Below, in pieces: positions 43,001 to 50,981 of a DNA stretch of 64,000 bases. The stretch's first letter is position 1. Each line of letters starts with the position of its first letter. Origin of the DNA: CAVYPR01 sp963770505 (GTDB lineage Bacteria; Actinomycetota; Acidimicrobiia; Acidimicrobiales; RAAP-2); NCBI GenBank assembly GCA_963770505.1, contig CAVYPR010000003.1, positions 496,001-560,000 on the forward strand. The letters are read 5' to 3'. The notes beneath the pieces are model-generated. The model was not told the DNA's origin. It ran no database searches and saw only the letters and a list, made by a program, of their open reading frames with translations. The translations under genes and the position numbers were made by a program.

Positions 43001-44147
43001 GCTGGTCGCCACGTCCCCGCTGCATGCAGCCGGCACAGTGGCCATCTCGGTGACGACCGCCGCAGGGACGACGCCGGCGACGAGTGCCGACACCTTCAAG
43101 TTCATCATTCCGGTCCCAGTGGTGGCGGGTGTCTCGCCATCGAGCGGCCCGGCAGCCGGTGGCACGACGGTGACGGTGAGCGGCAGCGGCCTGGCCGGGG
43201 CCACGACAATCTCCTTCGGCGCCAGCAAGGGGAGGACAATCTCCTGCAACGCCGGAGGGACCCAGTGCACCGTGAAGACCCCGTCGGGGACCGCGGGAGT
43301 CTCGGTCAACGTGCAGGTGGTGACCGCCGGAGGTGAGAGCGCCGTCGTACCGGCGGACGTGTTCACCTACGGCCCGATCATCTCCTCCGTCTCGCCTCCG
43401 AGCGGCACGACGGTCGGTGGCACCCAGGTGACCATCACAGGGACCGGGTTCTCGACAGTGCAGCACGTCAAGTTCGGCACAACGACAGCGTCGGCCTACA
43501 CGGTCAAGTCGTCCTCCCAGATCACGGCCACCGCCCCTGCCCACGCAGCCGGCACAGTCCGGATCGAGGTGATCACGGCCGGTGGGACGACGCCGTCATC
43601 CAGCGCCGACACCTACCAGTTCGTGGTGCTGAACCCGGCGGTTGCTGGCGTCTCGCCGGCGAGTGGTCCGGCGGCTGGCGGCACGACGGTGACGGTGAGT
43701 GGCAGCAATCTCTACGGGGCCTCGACAGTCTTCTTCGGCGCAAGCAAGGGGTCGACAATCGTGGTCAACGCCGCCGGCAACCAGCTCACCGTGAAGAGCC
43801 CGGCCGGGACGGCGGGAACCACGGTCGACGTCCGGGTGAAGACCCCCGCCAATGAGAGTCCCGTCGTGACGGCGGACCACTTCACCTACGGCCCGGTCAT
43901 CACCTCGCTGTCTCGGACAACAGGCCCGGTGGCCGGTGGCACCAAGGTCACCATTACCGGAGCCGGGTTCCTGACAGTGCAGCACGTGAAGTTCGGCACT
44001 GCGACAGCAGCGTCCTACACCGTCAACTCGGCGACCTCGATCACGGCCACCACCCCTGCACACACGGCTGGCACGGTCGGGGTCTCGGTGACGACGACGG
44101 CGGGGACGACGCCGACAACCAGCATGGACCAGTTCAAGTTCCACTAG
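37050..44147 (+). CDS. Giant secreted adhesin-like protein, tandem paralog
   Basis: 2365 residues, colinear paralog of the protein at 27979: same MR-x-S basic start, same signal segment (V-L-C-L-G-T-L), same Ig-like pair, same region around C-N-Y-N. It has only two Cys-pair repeats, then the cadherin-like domains and nine C-terminal TIG domains in the same alternating order. The ATG at 37050, preceded by GGGGCGGAG, is preferred over an in-frame GTG at 37017 because it aligns with the paralog's start. Secreted with no visible anchor. It is shorter mainly because it lacks the Cys-pair expansion, the GSTKNGAF stretch and the Thr/Pro insert. Function inferred as surface stalk or adhesin. Confidence 0.82.
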   Translation: MRESSRVSHGAAGGPDGGKRPVSFVRRVLLNLMAVVLCLGTLAGSLAAISLATTTPAGASGVTNHLDCWAVASGGPSGETRAATTTQGLLATSTPASVLPGGTFTVTFGPTGIGNVPAKTGTYTISGLYTQTVRLALPAGASVVSGPTVKSQGYYYKPTKPATHTALVTTATLVTDAHAPGGKIIKEYTATNIPGGDDYLASTITIKLKATSPQSDKYTFGLVSVPPVGSTPKSADPAVSFVTKVTGVPLYGTIEASLDCWPYPSPQPPFVSTNVIDNTAPAITIATPGNLSKVVQNATVHSNYSCIDPPIYGDGIKSCSATLTTHPLANGGVITSAVLGPHTVKVHAVNNSTYTSTQSSTYTVIKPPYNLVPPTVTITSPVNGAQYVTGSTVKAKFSCHANTGTTLVYCTGTVATGASISTTAGYHTFTVKALDGRGNPTKETVGYYDRTSNTPTTTTSGDQAIGSTRSSSNFSCSLFYQLNDQRVDGLDNTSRTCIFGAHDPEATWQVIAPAGNGGQLAIGDKLTVTEQIFRPGANANTTKKQGGYVSGPYKETLALNAPAGTVITGHITTSKTGLASATYGATASASGASACNYNYLNSDAGSSGQFCTNGTGNIGSVSGAAAPSTTVGAYASTTINTLFSTKVKSTTNGKKLKTISTLHVTSDTSSPSSGHLEIQTSTGTAVLAYTGHSSTTFTGVTRVSVGFTTSTVATGNFVRQPLTSANVTVLPIASVTGFQTTAGGEVKVGTTGGAHSAIFRYTSDSTSNTTCGKNPCFTTVTKVSGTGSIAKGDTVAQVDQTIATNVTLHAAADTSFAASGTLHVATATGTAVVSYTSDSTTAATCGSAACFKGITWKSGAKGAPTVGGAITQALATVSTFTGSGTVTATTAVTGFHSPGLIQVHTTSGTAWLTYTGTSSDSFTGVSDDSGTGSVTTGTIVESGPGSNGYTGYTTYGGAALTVTHTATSLATVTTQTATRPVTTLPTVTVTNLATASSTSTSLTGGNLPVASTTAEPFTTSGTLQVTTSTGVATLSYTGISGNTFTGVKYVSGAKGHIYKGAIVAEPTATSIHGATKVNGTAVTGWTWSITATGATSVPIVWNGSSCENNTGSPSPTGYAACGSNSGEHYGIDGQYILLRYTLKVTSTGTITLPGVPAIGADQHDYQPAAGILTGIITSTGGKWQYGSTLFATAASSAPGISWTAVDPNPPTATLSAPSQGAAYSFGQTVKASFTCSDPTPGRTISSCVGIETTGTVTNQKTVASGSSLTTNDLVHNEIHTFKVTATNTEGYTSTSYATFITLAAPPVLPATNTLTVTSGQSVTVPFTYSGTYPVTHASEHIVTPPQYGTVVIQPTGKITYTNNNSAHAHDSFQFAVSDTADNPSNVETVQLNVQNRNQPTISAVTPPATGSGSYARGAVTNATYSCGDTVEVISCTAEQTVTNVETAVTNGQPFDTTSLIVGNTHHLKITAVGFGGSLGNQTTTETVSYTVNTPAPVASNFTVKVPSSSPTTIHVLTHVTSTFPLTGGTLQVVKLPTHGSATVLRSHVVQYTPGTIGNEVRHDSFTFNVKDIDNQLSNTATVGITIYPVPVITSISRTGGPLAGGTQVTITGTGFSTVTHVKFGTTTGTTINVLSPTQLIVKSPAHAASTVGISVTTLGGTSATTSADIFQYSAYVPSVSAISPASGPAAGGTTVTVSGKALTGATTVFFGANKGSTISVNAAGTVLTVKSPPGTSGSAVNVRVKTAEGTSPVVSADLFTYGPTLTSLSPATGSTAGGTQVTITGTGFSTVTHVKFATTTAQSFTVRSATQLVAVSPVHAAGTVGVSVTTTAGTTPTTVHDIYKYVIPVPVVSAVSPASGPSAGGTTVTVSGSGLAGATTVFFGASKGSTISVNAGGTQLTVKSPPGTSGSAVNVRVVTAGGESNAVPADLFTYGPILTSISPSSGSTAGGTQVTITGAGFSTVTHVKFGTTTAASFSVKSATQLVATSPLHAAGTVAISVTTAAGTTPATSADTFKFIIPVPVVAGVSPSSGPAAGGTTVTVSGSGLAGATTISFGASKGRTISCNAGGTQCTVKTPSGTAGVSVNVQVVTAGGESAVVPADVFTYGPIISSVSPPSGTTVGGTQVTITGTGFSTVQHVKFGTTTASAYTVKSSSQITATAPAHAAGTVRIEVITAGGTTPSSSADTYQFVVLNPAVAGVSPASGPAAGGTTVTVSGSNLYGASTVFFGASKGSTIVVNAAGNQLTVKSPAGTAGTTVDVRVKTPANESPVVTADHFTYGPVITSLSRTTGPVAGGTKVTITGAGFLTVQHVKFGTATAASYTVNSATSITATTPAHTAGTVGVSVTTTAGTTPTTSMDQFKFH

Positions 44148-44171
44148 TCCGATAGTCACAACTCGGTAGCG

Positions 44172-44219
44172 GTCATCCTCCCGCTTGCTCGGCGAAAGCC
44201 CTGCGGGCGGGAGGATGAC
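44172..44219 (+). terminator. Terminator after the second giant paralog
   Basis: 13-bp perfect arms, GTCATCCTCCCGC and its complement, with a 22-base loop, starting 24 bases past the stop. Confidence 0.7.
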
Positions 44220-44544
44220 TGTTTCCGGGGCCGGATTGGTTCATCGCCGGTCGGGCTGCCCACATCGCACGAAGCTCCGGCTGAGGGTTCTCAACCCACG
44301 AGTGGCGCGAGCGCAGATGCTGTCCACCGCCCGGTACTCATCGAAGCGGCAGCAGGCTCGGATACCCATACCGAGGCGTCGGCGGGCAGAGGTGGGTCCG
44401 CTCTGTGAGGTCGTGCGACTGAAGTTGCTCCTGAAATGGACCTGTAGGTTCACTCTGGGCCACCGACGTTGACCTGCCCTCTCAATGGCCGCACCTCCTC
44501 CGTTGGTCCAGTGGCCCACCGGAGTGGGCAAACGGAGCCGTGGA
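44220..44544. other. Gap before the IS remnant
   Basis: About 325 bases in which no frame has a start, ribosome binding site or protein-like composition that I trust. May be part of the decayed insertion. Confidence 0.3.
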
Positions 44545-45765
44545 CCGTGCAACACCAACTGCCCATGCCCGAGCAGATCGGGCGCAAGCTACGCCGGGCC
44601 GACTAGCTGCCGCAGAAGGATCTCTCAGCCGTGGGTAGACCGCTCGGAGACCTCCCGGTGCCTGACCACGATCGCACCGTCGACGTCCCGTAAAGGAGCT
44701 CAAGGTGCTGCGTCGAGAGAACCAGCGCCTATAGCGGAACAGGACCGCCCAGGCATTTGGCATCGACGTGTTCAAGGAAGGTGGGAAGGGAGACTTCCTG
44801 GCCCGACAGGAGGCCGCCGGGGGGTATTGCTGCTACTGGGCTGCTGCTCGGTCTTCGAGCGGGGCGTCAGGTGTGCCGAGCCGTCGGCCAGTCCGTTCCA
44901 CCCAGCGCTGGGAGCCCCGGCTCCACACCTGACAAGGAAGTCTCGCCAGCGTGAGCTTCTCCGTACCCTCATCAGCGTCCTCGTCTGCTCTGGTGACCAG
45001 GGGTGGCCACGAATCGAGAGGGCACGTGCGGGCCACCACGGAAGGATCCAGCGCTCCTGGCGTGACAGGGGACTTCGCATGACCAGGTGGACCAAGACTG
45101 GAACCCAGCTGGGGACTTCCGCGGTCGGCGGCACCCTGCTCCGGGACACCGGCTTCGACTGGCCTTGCTCACCGATTGCCGGTTCGACCACACCAAAGTC
45201 CAACGCACCGTGGAACTCTTCAACATCTGCGATGAGTTCACCAGCGAGATCCTGGCCACCGACGCCAGCGATGGATTGTCGACGGTGGGACCGTCCTAGT
45301 GCTCGAGGACCCCATGAAGAGGACATGGCCGGCAACGACAGCTGAGTGTCACCCCCCTGAGACGGAGCCGCCGGTCGATCAAGGAGCAGTCTTTCCGCCG
45401 ACTTTGACGGCCTCCCGTATAATTTCCCGTGGGCAAGCGGCGCGAGCCGACAGCGAACGTGGTTGGGCACTGGTGACGGTTCTGCCAAACCCGGCGTTGG
45501 TGGCATCGGGTTGGGCAGTCGCCGCAACAGCCCCTTTGTCGAGTTCTTCGACGGCAGGATCCGAGACGAGGCGCTCGCCGTGGAGGTCTGCATCGCCCTC
45601 ACCGAGGCATCGGTCCGGGCCGAGGAGTTCGGGTTCGAGGGGCATATTTGTTTGGCCGCACTCGTCCCGTGGCCGGGGAACACTGGTGGGTTGCGCCAAG
45701 GTGTGGTCGGAGAACTCAGTCCCGATGGACGGTCGGATTGGGGTGGCCCTAGGGGCAGGCCATGA
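44545..45765 (+). pseudogene. Decayed IS3-family insertion sequence
   Basis: No intact frame, but IS3 transposase pieces appear in the right order across all three plus frames. OrfA-like: P-E-Q-I-G-R-K-L-R-R-A-D near 44571 and E-L-K-V-L-R-R-E-N-Q-R-L near 44700, broken by stops. OrfB-like: R-I-Q-R-S-W-R-D-R-G-L-R near 45045, C-R-F-D-H-T-K-V-Q-R-T-V-E-L-F-N-I-C-D-E-F-T near 45185, and N-S-P-F-V-E-F-F-D-G-R-I-R-D-E-A-L near 45530. Spacing agrees with a full-length element of about 1.2 kb. The catalytic triad cannot be reassembled and I found no terminal inverted repeats. Confidence 0.75.
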
Positions 45766-45822
45766 CGTCTGTGCGTGAGATTTCCTGGAAAGCGCTGACG
45801 GCGCGAGCGAGATGCCGACCGG

Positions 45823-46269
45823 CTAACTGGCTGTGTGGCAGGCCACGGAGATGTCCGATCCCTTCAGCAGTCCAGCGGCTCCGTTGCTGATGGCCAGCGT
45901 GTTGACGTAGAGGGTGACGTCCCCCGGCTTTATCGGCTGGTCCTCGTGGAACGTCCCCGACCCCAACTCCGCGCCGCCGTTGGCCGTGGCCCGCAGGGTG
46001 CACGTCGGGGTACCTGTCGACCCGCCCGTGTTCTTCACGACCACGGATACTCTGGTCGTATTGGGGCCAACTGCTTGTACCCCCGTGTAGGTCACGTGGT
46101 ACGAGGGGCCGCTCTTGGAAACCTGAACAACTATCAGGACGACCACCACAATGATTGCTAAAGCCAGAACAGCGAGGATCCACCATTTCGTTCGCTTGGC
46201 GCGTTCGGGCTCGGTCGTCGTGGTCTCGGTGGTGACGTCTCCGAATCCTGACGTAGGCATGTCAGTCAT
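45823..46269 (-). CDS. Small membrane-anchored extracellular protein
   Basis: 148 residues. A Thr/Glu-rich cytoplasmic N-terminus (1-27) is followed by one transmembrane helix (about 28-48, I-L-A-V-L-A-L-A-I-I-V-V-V-V) and a small extracellular beta domain (about 52-148) with V-V-V-K-N-T-G-G and two Cys. It resembles the FxLYD-type domains that follow a membrane anchor in many actinobacterial proteins. The ATG at 46269 is preferred over an upstream in-frame ATG at 46314. Neighbour relations give no functional clue; it lies between an IS remnant and a surface gene. Confidence 0.7.
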   Translation of the reverse strand: MTDMPTSGFGDVTTETTTTEPERAKRTKWWILAVLALAIIVVVVLIVVQVSKSGPSYHVTYTGVQAVGPNTTRVSVVVKNTGGSTGTPTCTLRATANGGAELGSGTFHEDQPIKPGDVTLYVNTLAISNGAAGLLKGSDISVACHTAS

Positions 46270-47108
46270 GGCTGAACCTCGTTCGGGCGTCGAGGTGCGA
46301 CATTGGCTGCACAATGCTTCGCCCTACTCCGAACGATCAGGGCGTCGGCGAAGGAGTCTGCAGTGGCGTACTCGCTTCTGTGTCCCACCTCGTTGATAGC
46401 TCGCTTCTCTTCCATTCCCCCGACAACGTCCGACATCGTCCGATCTCCCGTCGCACCGTCTGCGGTCTGAATCGTAGTGCACCAGGTGTTCGGCGGTCCG
46501 GTCGCAGCCGTCGCCGTGGTCTGACTGCGGTCAGGCGTAGGCCACCGCCCGGCGCCAGGCTGATCGCGGCCGCGGTGGTGCTCTGCGCTGCGGTTGGGCC
46601 GCGTCCAATGTGGGTAGGGGATCATCGATATGGAGGGCTTTGACGTCCAGGGCCCTATATGCCAACTGGCAATCGAGCGGCCACGTCCGTGCTTGCAGGG
46701 GTACAGCACGGCCTGGTGACCAGCACGGGCTGGGTAATCCGGGCATTCCGGGTTGCCGCGGAGAGTGGGCGAATGCATACCCTTTTTGCACGCTTCAGCG
46801 ACTTGACCTCCGGTCGGCATCTTGCTAAAACACGGACTGCGCCACGCATTGTGCGGGCGCGGCTCCGCGCATTGGAGCGGCAGGCTTCGGCATCAGACTC
46901 GAGTGCCGAGGAGGTCGGGGGCAAGTGGTGAGGCGGCAATGATCTTGTTAGCGCACCGGCGCGCTGCATCACCTACCGGCTGAAGCCGAAGGTTCTTTAC
47001 GAATACATGGCTATACACTTACGGGCCGTGCAGCAGGGAGTTACGCAGCACCGCGAACAGCAGACACCGAGGACGTCTTCCGCGTCGAAAGAGGAGGGGT
47101 AGAAACCC
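46270..47108. other. Region without a confident gene, including a leader
   Basis: Several overlapping frames of 70-185 codons exist on both strands (for example 46659-46931 plus and 46266-46820 minus), but none has a good ribosome binding site or recognisable domain. The AT-richer stretch CTATACACTT at 47011-47020 could hold the -10 of the gene at 47109. AGGAGGGG just before 47109 is a strong ribosome binding site. Confidence 0.4.
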
Positions 47109-50100
47109 ATGGGGACCCGTTGGCTAAAGCTCCTCAGGGGCGCAGTCGGAGTAGCTCTGTTGGTCGGAGGCGTAGGGGCGGTGGGGAGTCTGGGCATCGC
47201 CGCGGCGACCGGTGGTGTCGCTGCTGCCGCGGGACCGACAGTGTCGGGCACATGGGCGTGTCAGACGCCGCTCGGTACCAAGCATGTCGAGACCAAGATT
47301 CAGGACCAGAACACAATCCCGGCCTCGATGTCCAGAGGATCTACGTACACCAACCACGTCGAGGCCCACTTTGTGGTGCCGGCGTCGCTGATCAAGCTGA
47401 TTCCGGCGACAATCACCCAATTGACAGCGGACGCCGCGACAATGGGGCTTGCCAAGGTCGGGTTCACCGGGCCCGCGAGTATCGCCTTGTCTGGTCCCGT
47501 TGCCATCCCGATCACGGCAACAACCAGGCTGCACGGCGCCACAGTCACGTTCACATACTCCCCGGGGACGTTCACGCAGTCGCAGACATCGGGAACCTCG
47601 ACGCTGCATGCGACGACACTTGCCCTCGAGATCGCGGTGCCCCTGCACTGCTTCCCGCCTGGTGTGACGATCGTCTACACAGTCACAACAACATTCACAA
47701 CGTTCCACACGACCGGATCGACCACCCAGGGCCCCATTGACTCCACGACCGCCACCGCGGGCGCTCCGGCCCCGACCATCACCAAGGTCACTCCGGCTGC
47801 CGGGCCGACGGCCGGGGGCACAACGGTCACCCTCACAGGTACCGGCTTCGTCTCGGGGGCCACCACGGTCACATTCGGCGGGACGACAATCCCGGCGGGC
47901 TCTGTCACCTTCGTGAGCACCACCAAGATCACGGTCACCTCCCCGCCGCACGCCGCCACCACCGTGACAGTCAAGGCCACCACCGCCACGGGGACCTCGC
48001 CGTCGGGCGTGCACTTCACCTATGTGGCCGCACCGACCATCACCAAGGTCACTCCGGCCGCCGGGCCGACGGCCGGGGGCACAACGGTCACCCTCACAGG
48101 CACCGGCTTCGTCTCGGGGGCCACCACGGTCACATTCGGCGGGACGACAATCCCGGCCGGCTCGGTCACCTTCGTGAGCACCACCAAGATCACGGTCACC
48201 TCCCCGGCCCATGGTGTCGGCACGGTGACAGTGACGGCCACCACCGCCGGGGGGACCTCGGGGTCCGGTGAGCACTTCACATACCTTGCTGCCCCGACCA
48301 TCACCAAGGTCACACCGAGTGCCGGTCCCCCCGCGGGCGGCACAGTAGTGACCCTCACAGGCAGCGGCTTCGTCTCGGGGGCCACCTCGGTCACATTCGG
48401 CGGGACGAAAATCCCGGTCGGTTCGGTCACCTTCGTGAGCACCACCAAGATCACGGTCACCTCCCCGGCCCACGGCGTCGGCACGGTGACAGTGAAGGCC
48501 ACCACCGCCGGGGGGACCTCGGCGTCAGGTGAGCACTTCACATATGTCACCGGCCCGACCATCACCAAGGTCACCCCGGGTGCCGGGCCAACCGCCGGCG
48601 GCACAACGGTGACCCTCACAGGCACCGGCTTCGTCTCGGGGGCCACCACGGTCACATTCGGCGGGACGACAATCCCGGCCGGCTCGGTAACCTTTGTGTC
48701 CACCACCAAGATCACGGTGACCTCCCCGGCCCATGCCGCCGGCACCGTGACAGTGAGGGCCACCACCGCCTCGGGGACCTCGCCGTCGGGTGTGCACTTT
48801 GTCTACGGCGCCCCGACTGTCACCAAGGTCACACCGGCGGCCGGACCGGCCGCCGGTGGGGCGACGGTCGCCCTCACAGGCAGCGGATTCGTCTCGGGGG
48901 CCACCACGGTCACATTCGGCGGGACGACAATCCCGGCCGGCTCGGTCACCTTCGTGAGCAGCACCAAGATCACGGTCACCTCCCCGGCCCACGGCGTCGG
49001 CACGGTGACAGTGACGGCCACCACCGCCGGGGGGACGTCGGGGTCCGGTGAGCACTACACCTATGTGGCCGCACCGACCGTCACCGAGGTCACACCGGGT
49101 ACGGGGCCGACCGCCGGGGGCACCACGGTCACCCTCACAGGCAGCAACTTTGTGACAGGGGCCACCACGGTCACATTCGGCGGGACGACAATCCCGGCCG
49201 GCTCGGTGACCTTCGTGAGTACCACACAGATCAAGGTCACATCCCCGGCCCACGCCGCGGCCACGGTGACAGTCAAGGCCACGACCGCCGGGGGAACCTC
49301 TGGCTCCGGTGAGCACTTCACCTATTTGGCCGCCCCGACCATCACCAAGGTCTCACCGCCTGCCGGGCCGACCGCCGGGGGCACCACGGTGACCCTCACA
49401 GGCAGCGGCTTCATCTCGGGGGCCACCTCGGTCACATTCGGCGGGACAACAATCGGAGCCGGCACAGTGACCTTCGTGAGCACCAGCCAGATCAAGGTCA
49501 CCTCCCCGGCGCACACAGCCGGCACCGTGACAGTGACGGCCACCACCGCCGTGGGGACATCGGCGCCCGGTGAGCACTTCACCTACGTGGGTGTCCCCAC
49601 CGTCACCAAGGTCACACCGACAAGAGGGCCGGCGGCCGGTGGCACCACGGTCACCATCACGGGCACCTACTTCACAACAGTGTCCTCGGTCACCTTCGGG
49701 GGCAAGGCAGTCACCTCGATCACCTCGAAGTCCTCGACCAGCCTGAAGGTGACCGACCCCGCAGGGTCGGCGGGACCGGCGGTGACCGTCGCCGTGACGG
49801 CGGCCGGCGGCACGGGGACAAAGGCCTCGGCCTTCACGTACCTGCCCGCCCCGACCGTGACCAAGGTCACCCCGAACTCGGGACCGGCGGCCGGCGGGAC
49901 AACGGTCACGATCACAGGGACGAACTTCACAGCGGTCACGTCGGTCACCTTCGGGACCAAGGCCGCTACCTCGATCACAACCAAGAGCTCGACCAAGCTG
50001 ACGGTGAAGGACCCGGCGGGCACAGCCGGGACGGTGGCGGTCTCGGTGACGGCCTCGGGCGGCACCGGGACGCTGGCCTCGGCCTTCACGTACGTGGGCG

Positions 50101-50879
50101 CCCCGCCCCCGACCGGGACATCGAAGGGCTACTGGGCGATCGGCTCCGACGGAGGGGTCTTCTCCTACGGCACAGCCAAGTTCCACGGCTCCCAGGGCGG
50201 CAAGGCCCTGAACGCCCCGATCGTGGGCGCGGCCGCTGACGCCACAGCCCAGGGCTACTGGGAGGTGGCCGCCGACGGCGGGGTGTTCGGCTTCGGCACA
50301 GCCAAGTTCTACGGCTCCGAGGGCGGCAAGGCGCTCAACGCCCCGATCGTGGGCATGGCGGCCACCCCGACAGGGAAGGGCTACTGGCTGGTGGCCTCCG
50401 ACGGCGGCGTCTTCAGCTTCGGCACAGCCAAGTTCTACGGCTCCGAAGGCGGCCAGCACCTCAATGCGGCGATCGTGGGCATGGCGGCCACCCCGACAGG
50501 GAAGGGCTACTGGCTGGTGGCCTCCGACGGCGGCGTCTTCAGCTTCGGCACGGCCAAGTTCCACGGTTCAGAGGGCGGCAAGACCCTCGATGCACCCGTG
50601 GTCGGCATGGTGGCCGCCCCCACAGGGAACGGCTACTGGCTGGCCGCTTCCGACGGCGGTTTGTTCAACTTCGGCACCGCCCAGTTCTACGGCTCAGAGG
50701 GTGGCAAGCAGCTCAACGCACCGGTGGTGGGCATCTCCGCCGCGGCGACAGGCAAGGGCTACTGGCTGGCCGCCGCCGACGGCGGAGTGTTCAGCTTCGG
50801 CACCGCCATCTTCCGCGGTTCCGCGGCGAGCCTCCACCTGAGCGGTGCCGTCGTGGGAATGGTGGCCGTTAGCAGTTAA
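47109..50879 (+). CDS. Secreted protein: N-domain, nine TIG domains, six 42-residue repeats
   Basis: 1256 residues starting at an ATG with AGGAGGGG eleven bases upstream. Signal peptide about 1-40. Residues about 41-220 form a domain (W-A-C-Q-T-P-L-G-T-K-H-V-E-T-K-I-Q-D) almost identical to that of the WxL-like protein at 55416. Nine IPT/TIG domains (about 222-1000; T-K-V-T-P-x-x-G-P-x-A-G-G) follow. The last 250 residues are six units of 42 residues (G-Y-W-x-V-A-S-D-G-G-V-F-x-F-G), possibly a six-bladed beta-propeller. No sorting signal, so it is released or bound by the repeats. The 42-residue unit is one I associate with Acidimicrobiia secreted proteins; its ligand is unknown. Confidence 0.85.
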   Translation: MGTRWLKLLRGAVGVALLVGGVGAVGSLGIAAATGGVAAAAGPTVSGTWACQTPLGTKHVETKIQDQNTIPASMSRGSTYTNHVEAHFVVPASLIKLIPATITQLTADAATMGLAKVGFTGPASIALSGPVAIPITATTRLHGATVTFTYSPGTFTQSQTSGTSTLHATTLALEIAVPLHCFPPGVTIVYTVTTTFTTFHTTGSTTQGPIDSTTATAGAPAPTITKVTPAAGPTAGGTTVTLTGTGFVSGATTVTFGGTTIPAGSVTFVSTTKITVTSPPHAATTVTVKATTATGTSPSGVHFTYVAAPTITKVTPAAGPTAGGTTVTLTGTGFVSGATTVTFGGTTIPAGSVTFVSTTKITVTSPAHGVGTVTVTATTAGGTSGSGEHFTYLAAPTITKVTPSAGPPAGGTVVTLTGSGFVSGATSVTFGGTKIPVGSVTFVSTTKITVTSPAHGVGTVTVKATTAGGTSASGEHFTYVTGPTITKVTPGAGPTAGGTTVTLTGTGFVSGATTVTFGGTTIPAGSVTFVSTTKITVTSPAHAAGTVTVRATTASGTSPSGVHFVYGAPTVTKVTPAAGPAAGGATVALTGSGFVSGATTVTFGGTTIPAGSVTFVSSTKITVTSPAHGVGTVTVTATTAGGTSGSGEHYTYVAAPTVTEVTPGTGPTAGGTTVTLTGSNFVTGATTVTFGGTTIPAGSVTFVSTTQIKVTSPAHAAATVTVKATTAGGTSGSGEHFTYLAAPTITKVSPPAGPTAGGTTVTLTGSGFISGATSVTFGGTTIGAGTVTFVSTSQIKVTSPAHTAGTVTVTATTAVGTSAPGEHFTYVGVPTVTKVTPTRGPAAGGTTVTITGTYFTTVSSVTFGGKAVTSITSKSSTSLKVTDPAGSAGPAVTVAVTAAGGTGTKASAFTYLPAPTVTKVTPNSGPAAGGTTVTITGTNFTAVTSVTFGTKAATSITTKSSTKLTVKDPAGTAGTVAVSVTASGGTGTLASAFTYVGAPPPTGTSKGYWAIGSDGGVFSYGTAKFHGSQGGKALNAPIVGAAADATAQGYWEVAADGGVFGFGTAKFYGSEGGKALNAPIVGMAATPTGKGYWLVASDGGVFSFGTAKFYGSEGGQHLNAAIVGMAATPTGKGYWLVASDGGVFSFGTAKFHGSEGGKTLDAPVVGMVAAPTGNGYWLAASDGGLFNFGTAQFYGSEGGKQLNAPVVGISAAATGKGYWLAAADGGVFSFGTAIFRGSAASLHLSGAVVGMVAVSS
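50127..50876 (+). repeat. Six 42-residue 'GYW..DGG' repeats
   Basis: Six in-frame 126-bp units with conserved G-Y-W, D-G-G-V-F-x-F-G, G-S-E-G-G-K and P-I-V-G-M positions. The last unit is diverged (G-S-A-A-S-L-H-L-S). Confidence 0.88.
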
Positions 50880-50981
50880 GTGCGAAGGTAGGTCCGGCGA
50901 GAGAAGGTTGCAGGTCCCGAAGTCATCGAGGCGACGAGCAGCGACCAGAACATTGGGTCGCTAGAAGAAGGGAAGCGATAC

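Noticed and set aside
46266..46972. Overlapping open frames on both strands between 46.3 and 47.0 kb
   Set aside because: None has a start signal or a recognisable pattern; I could not choose among them.
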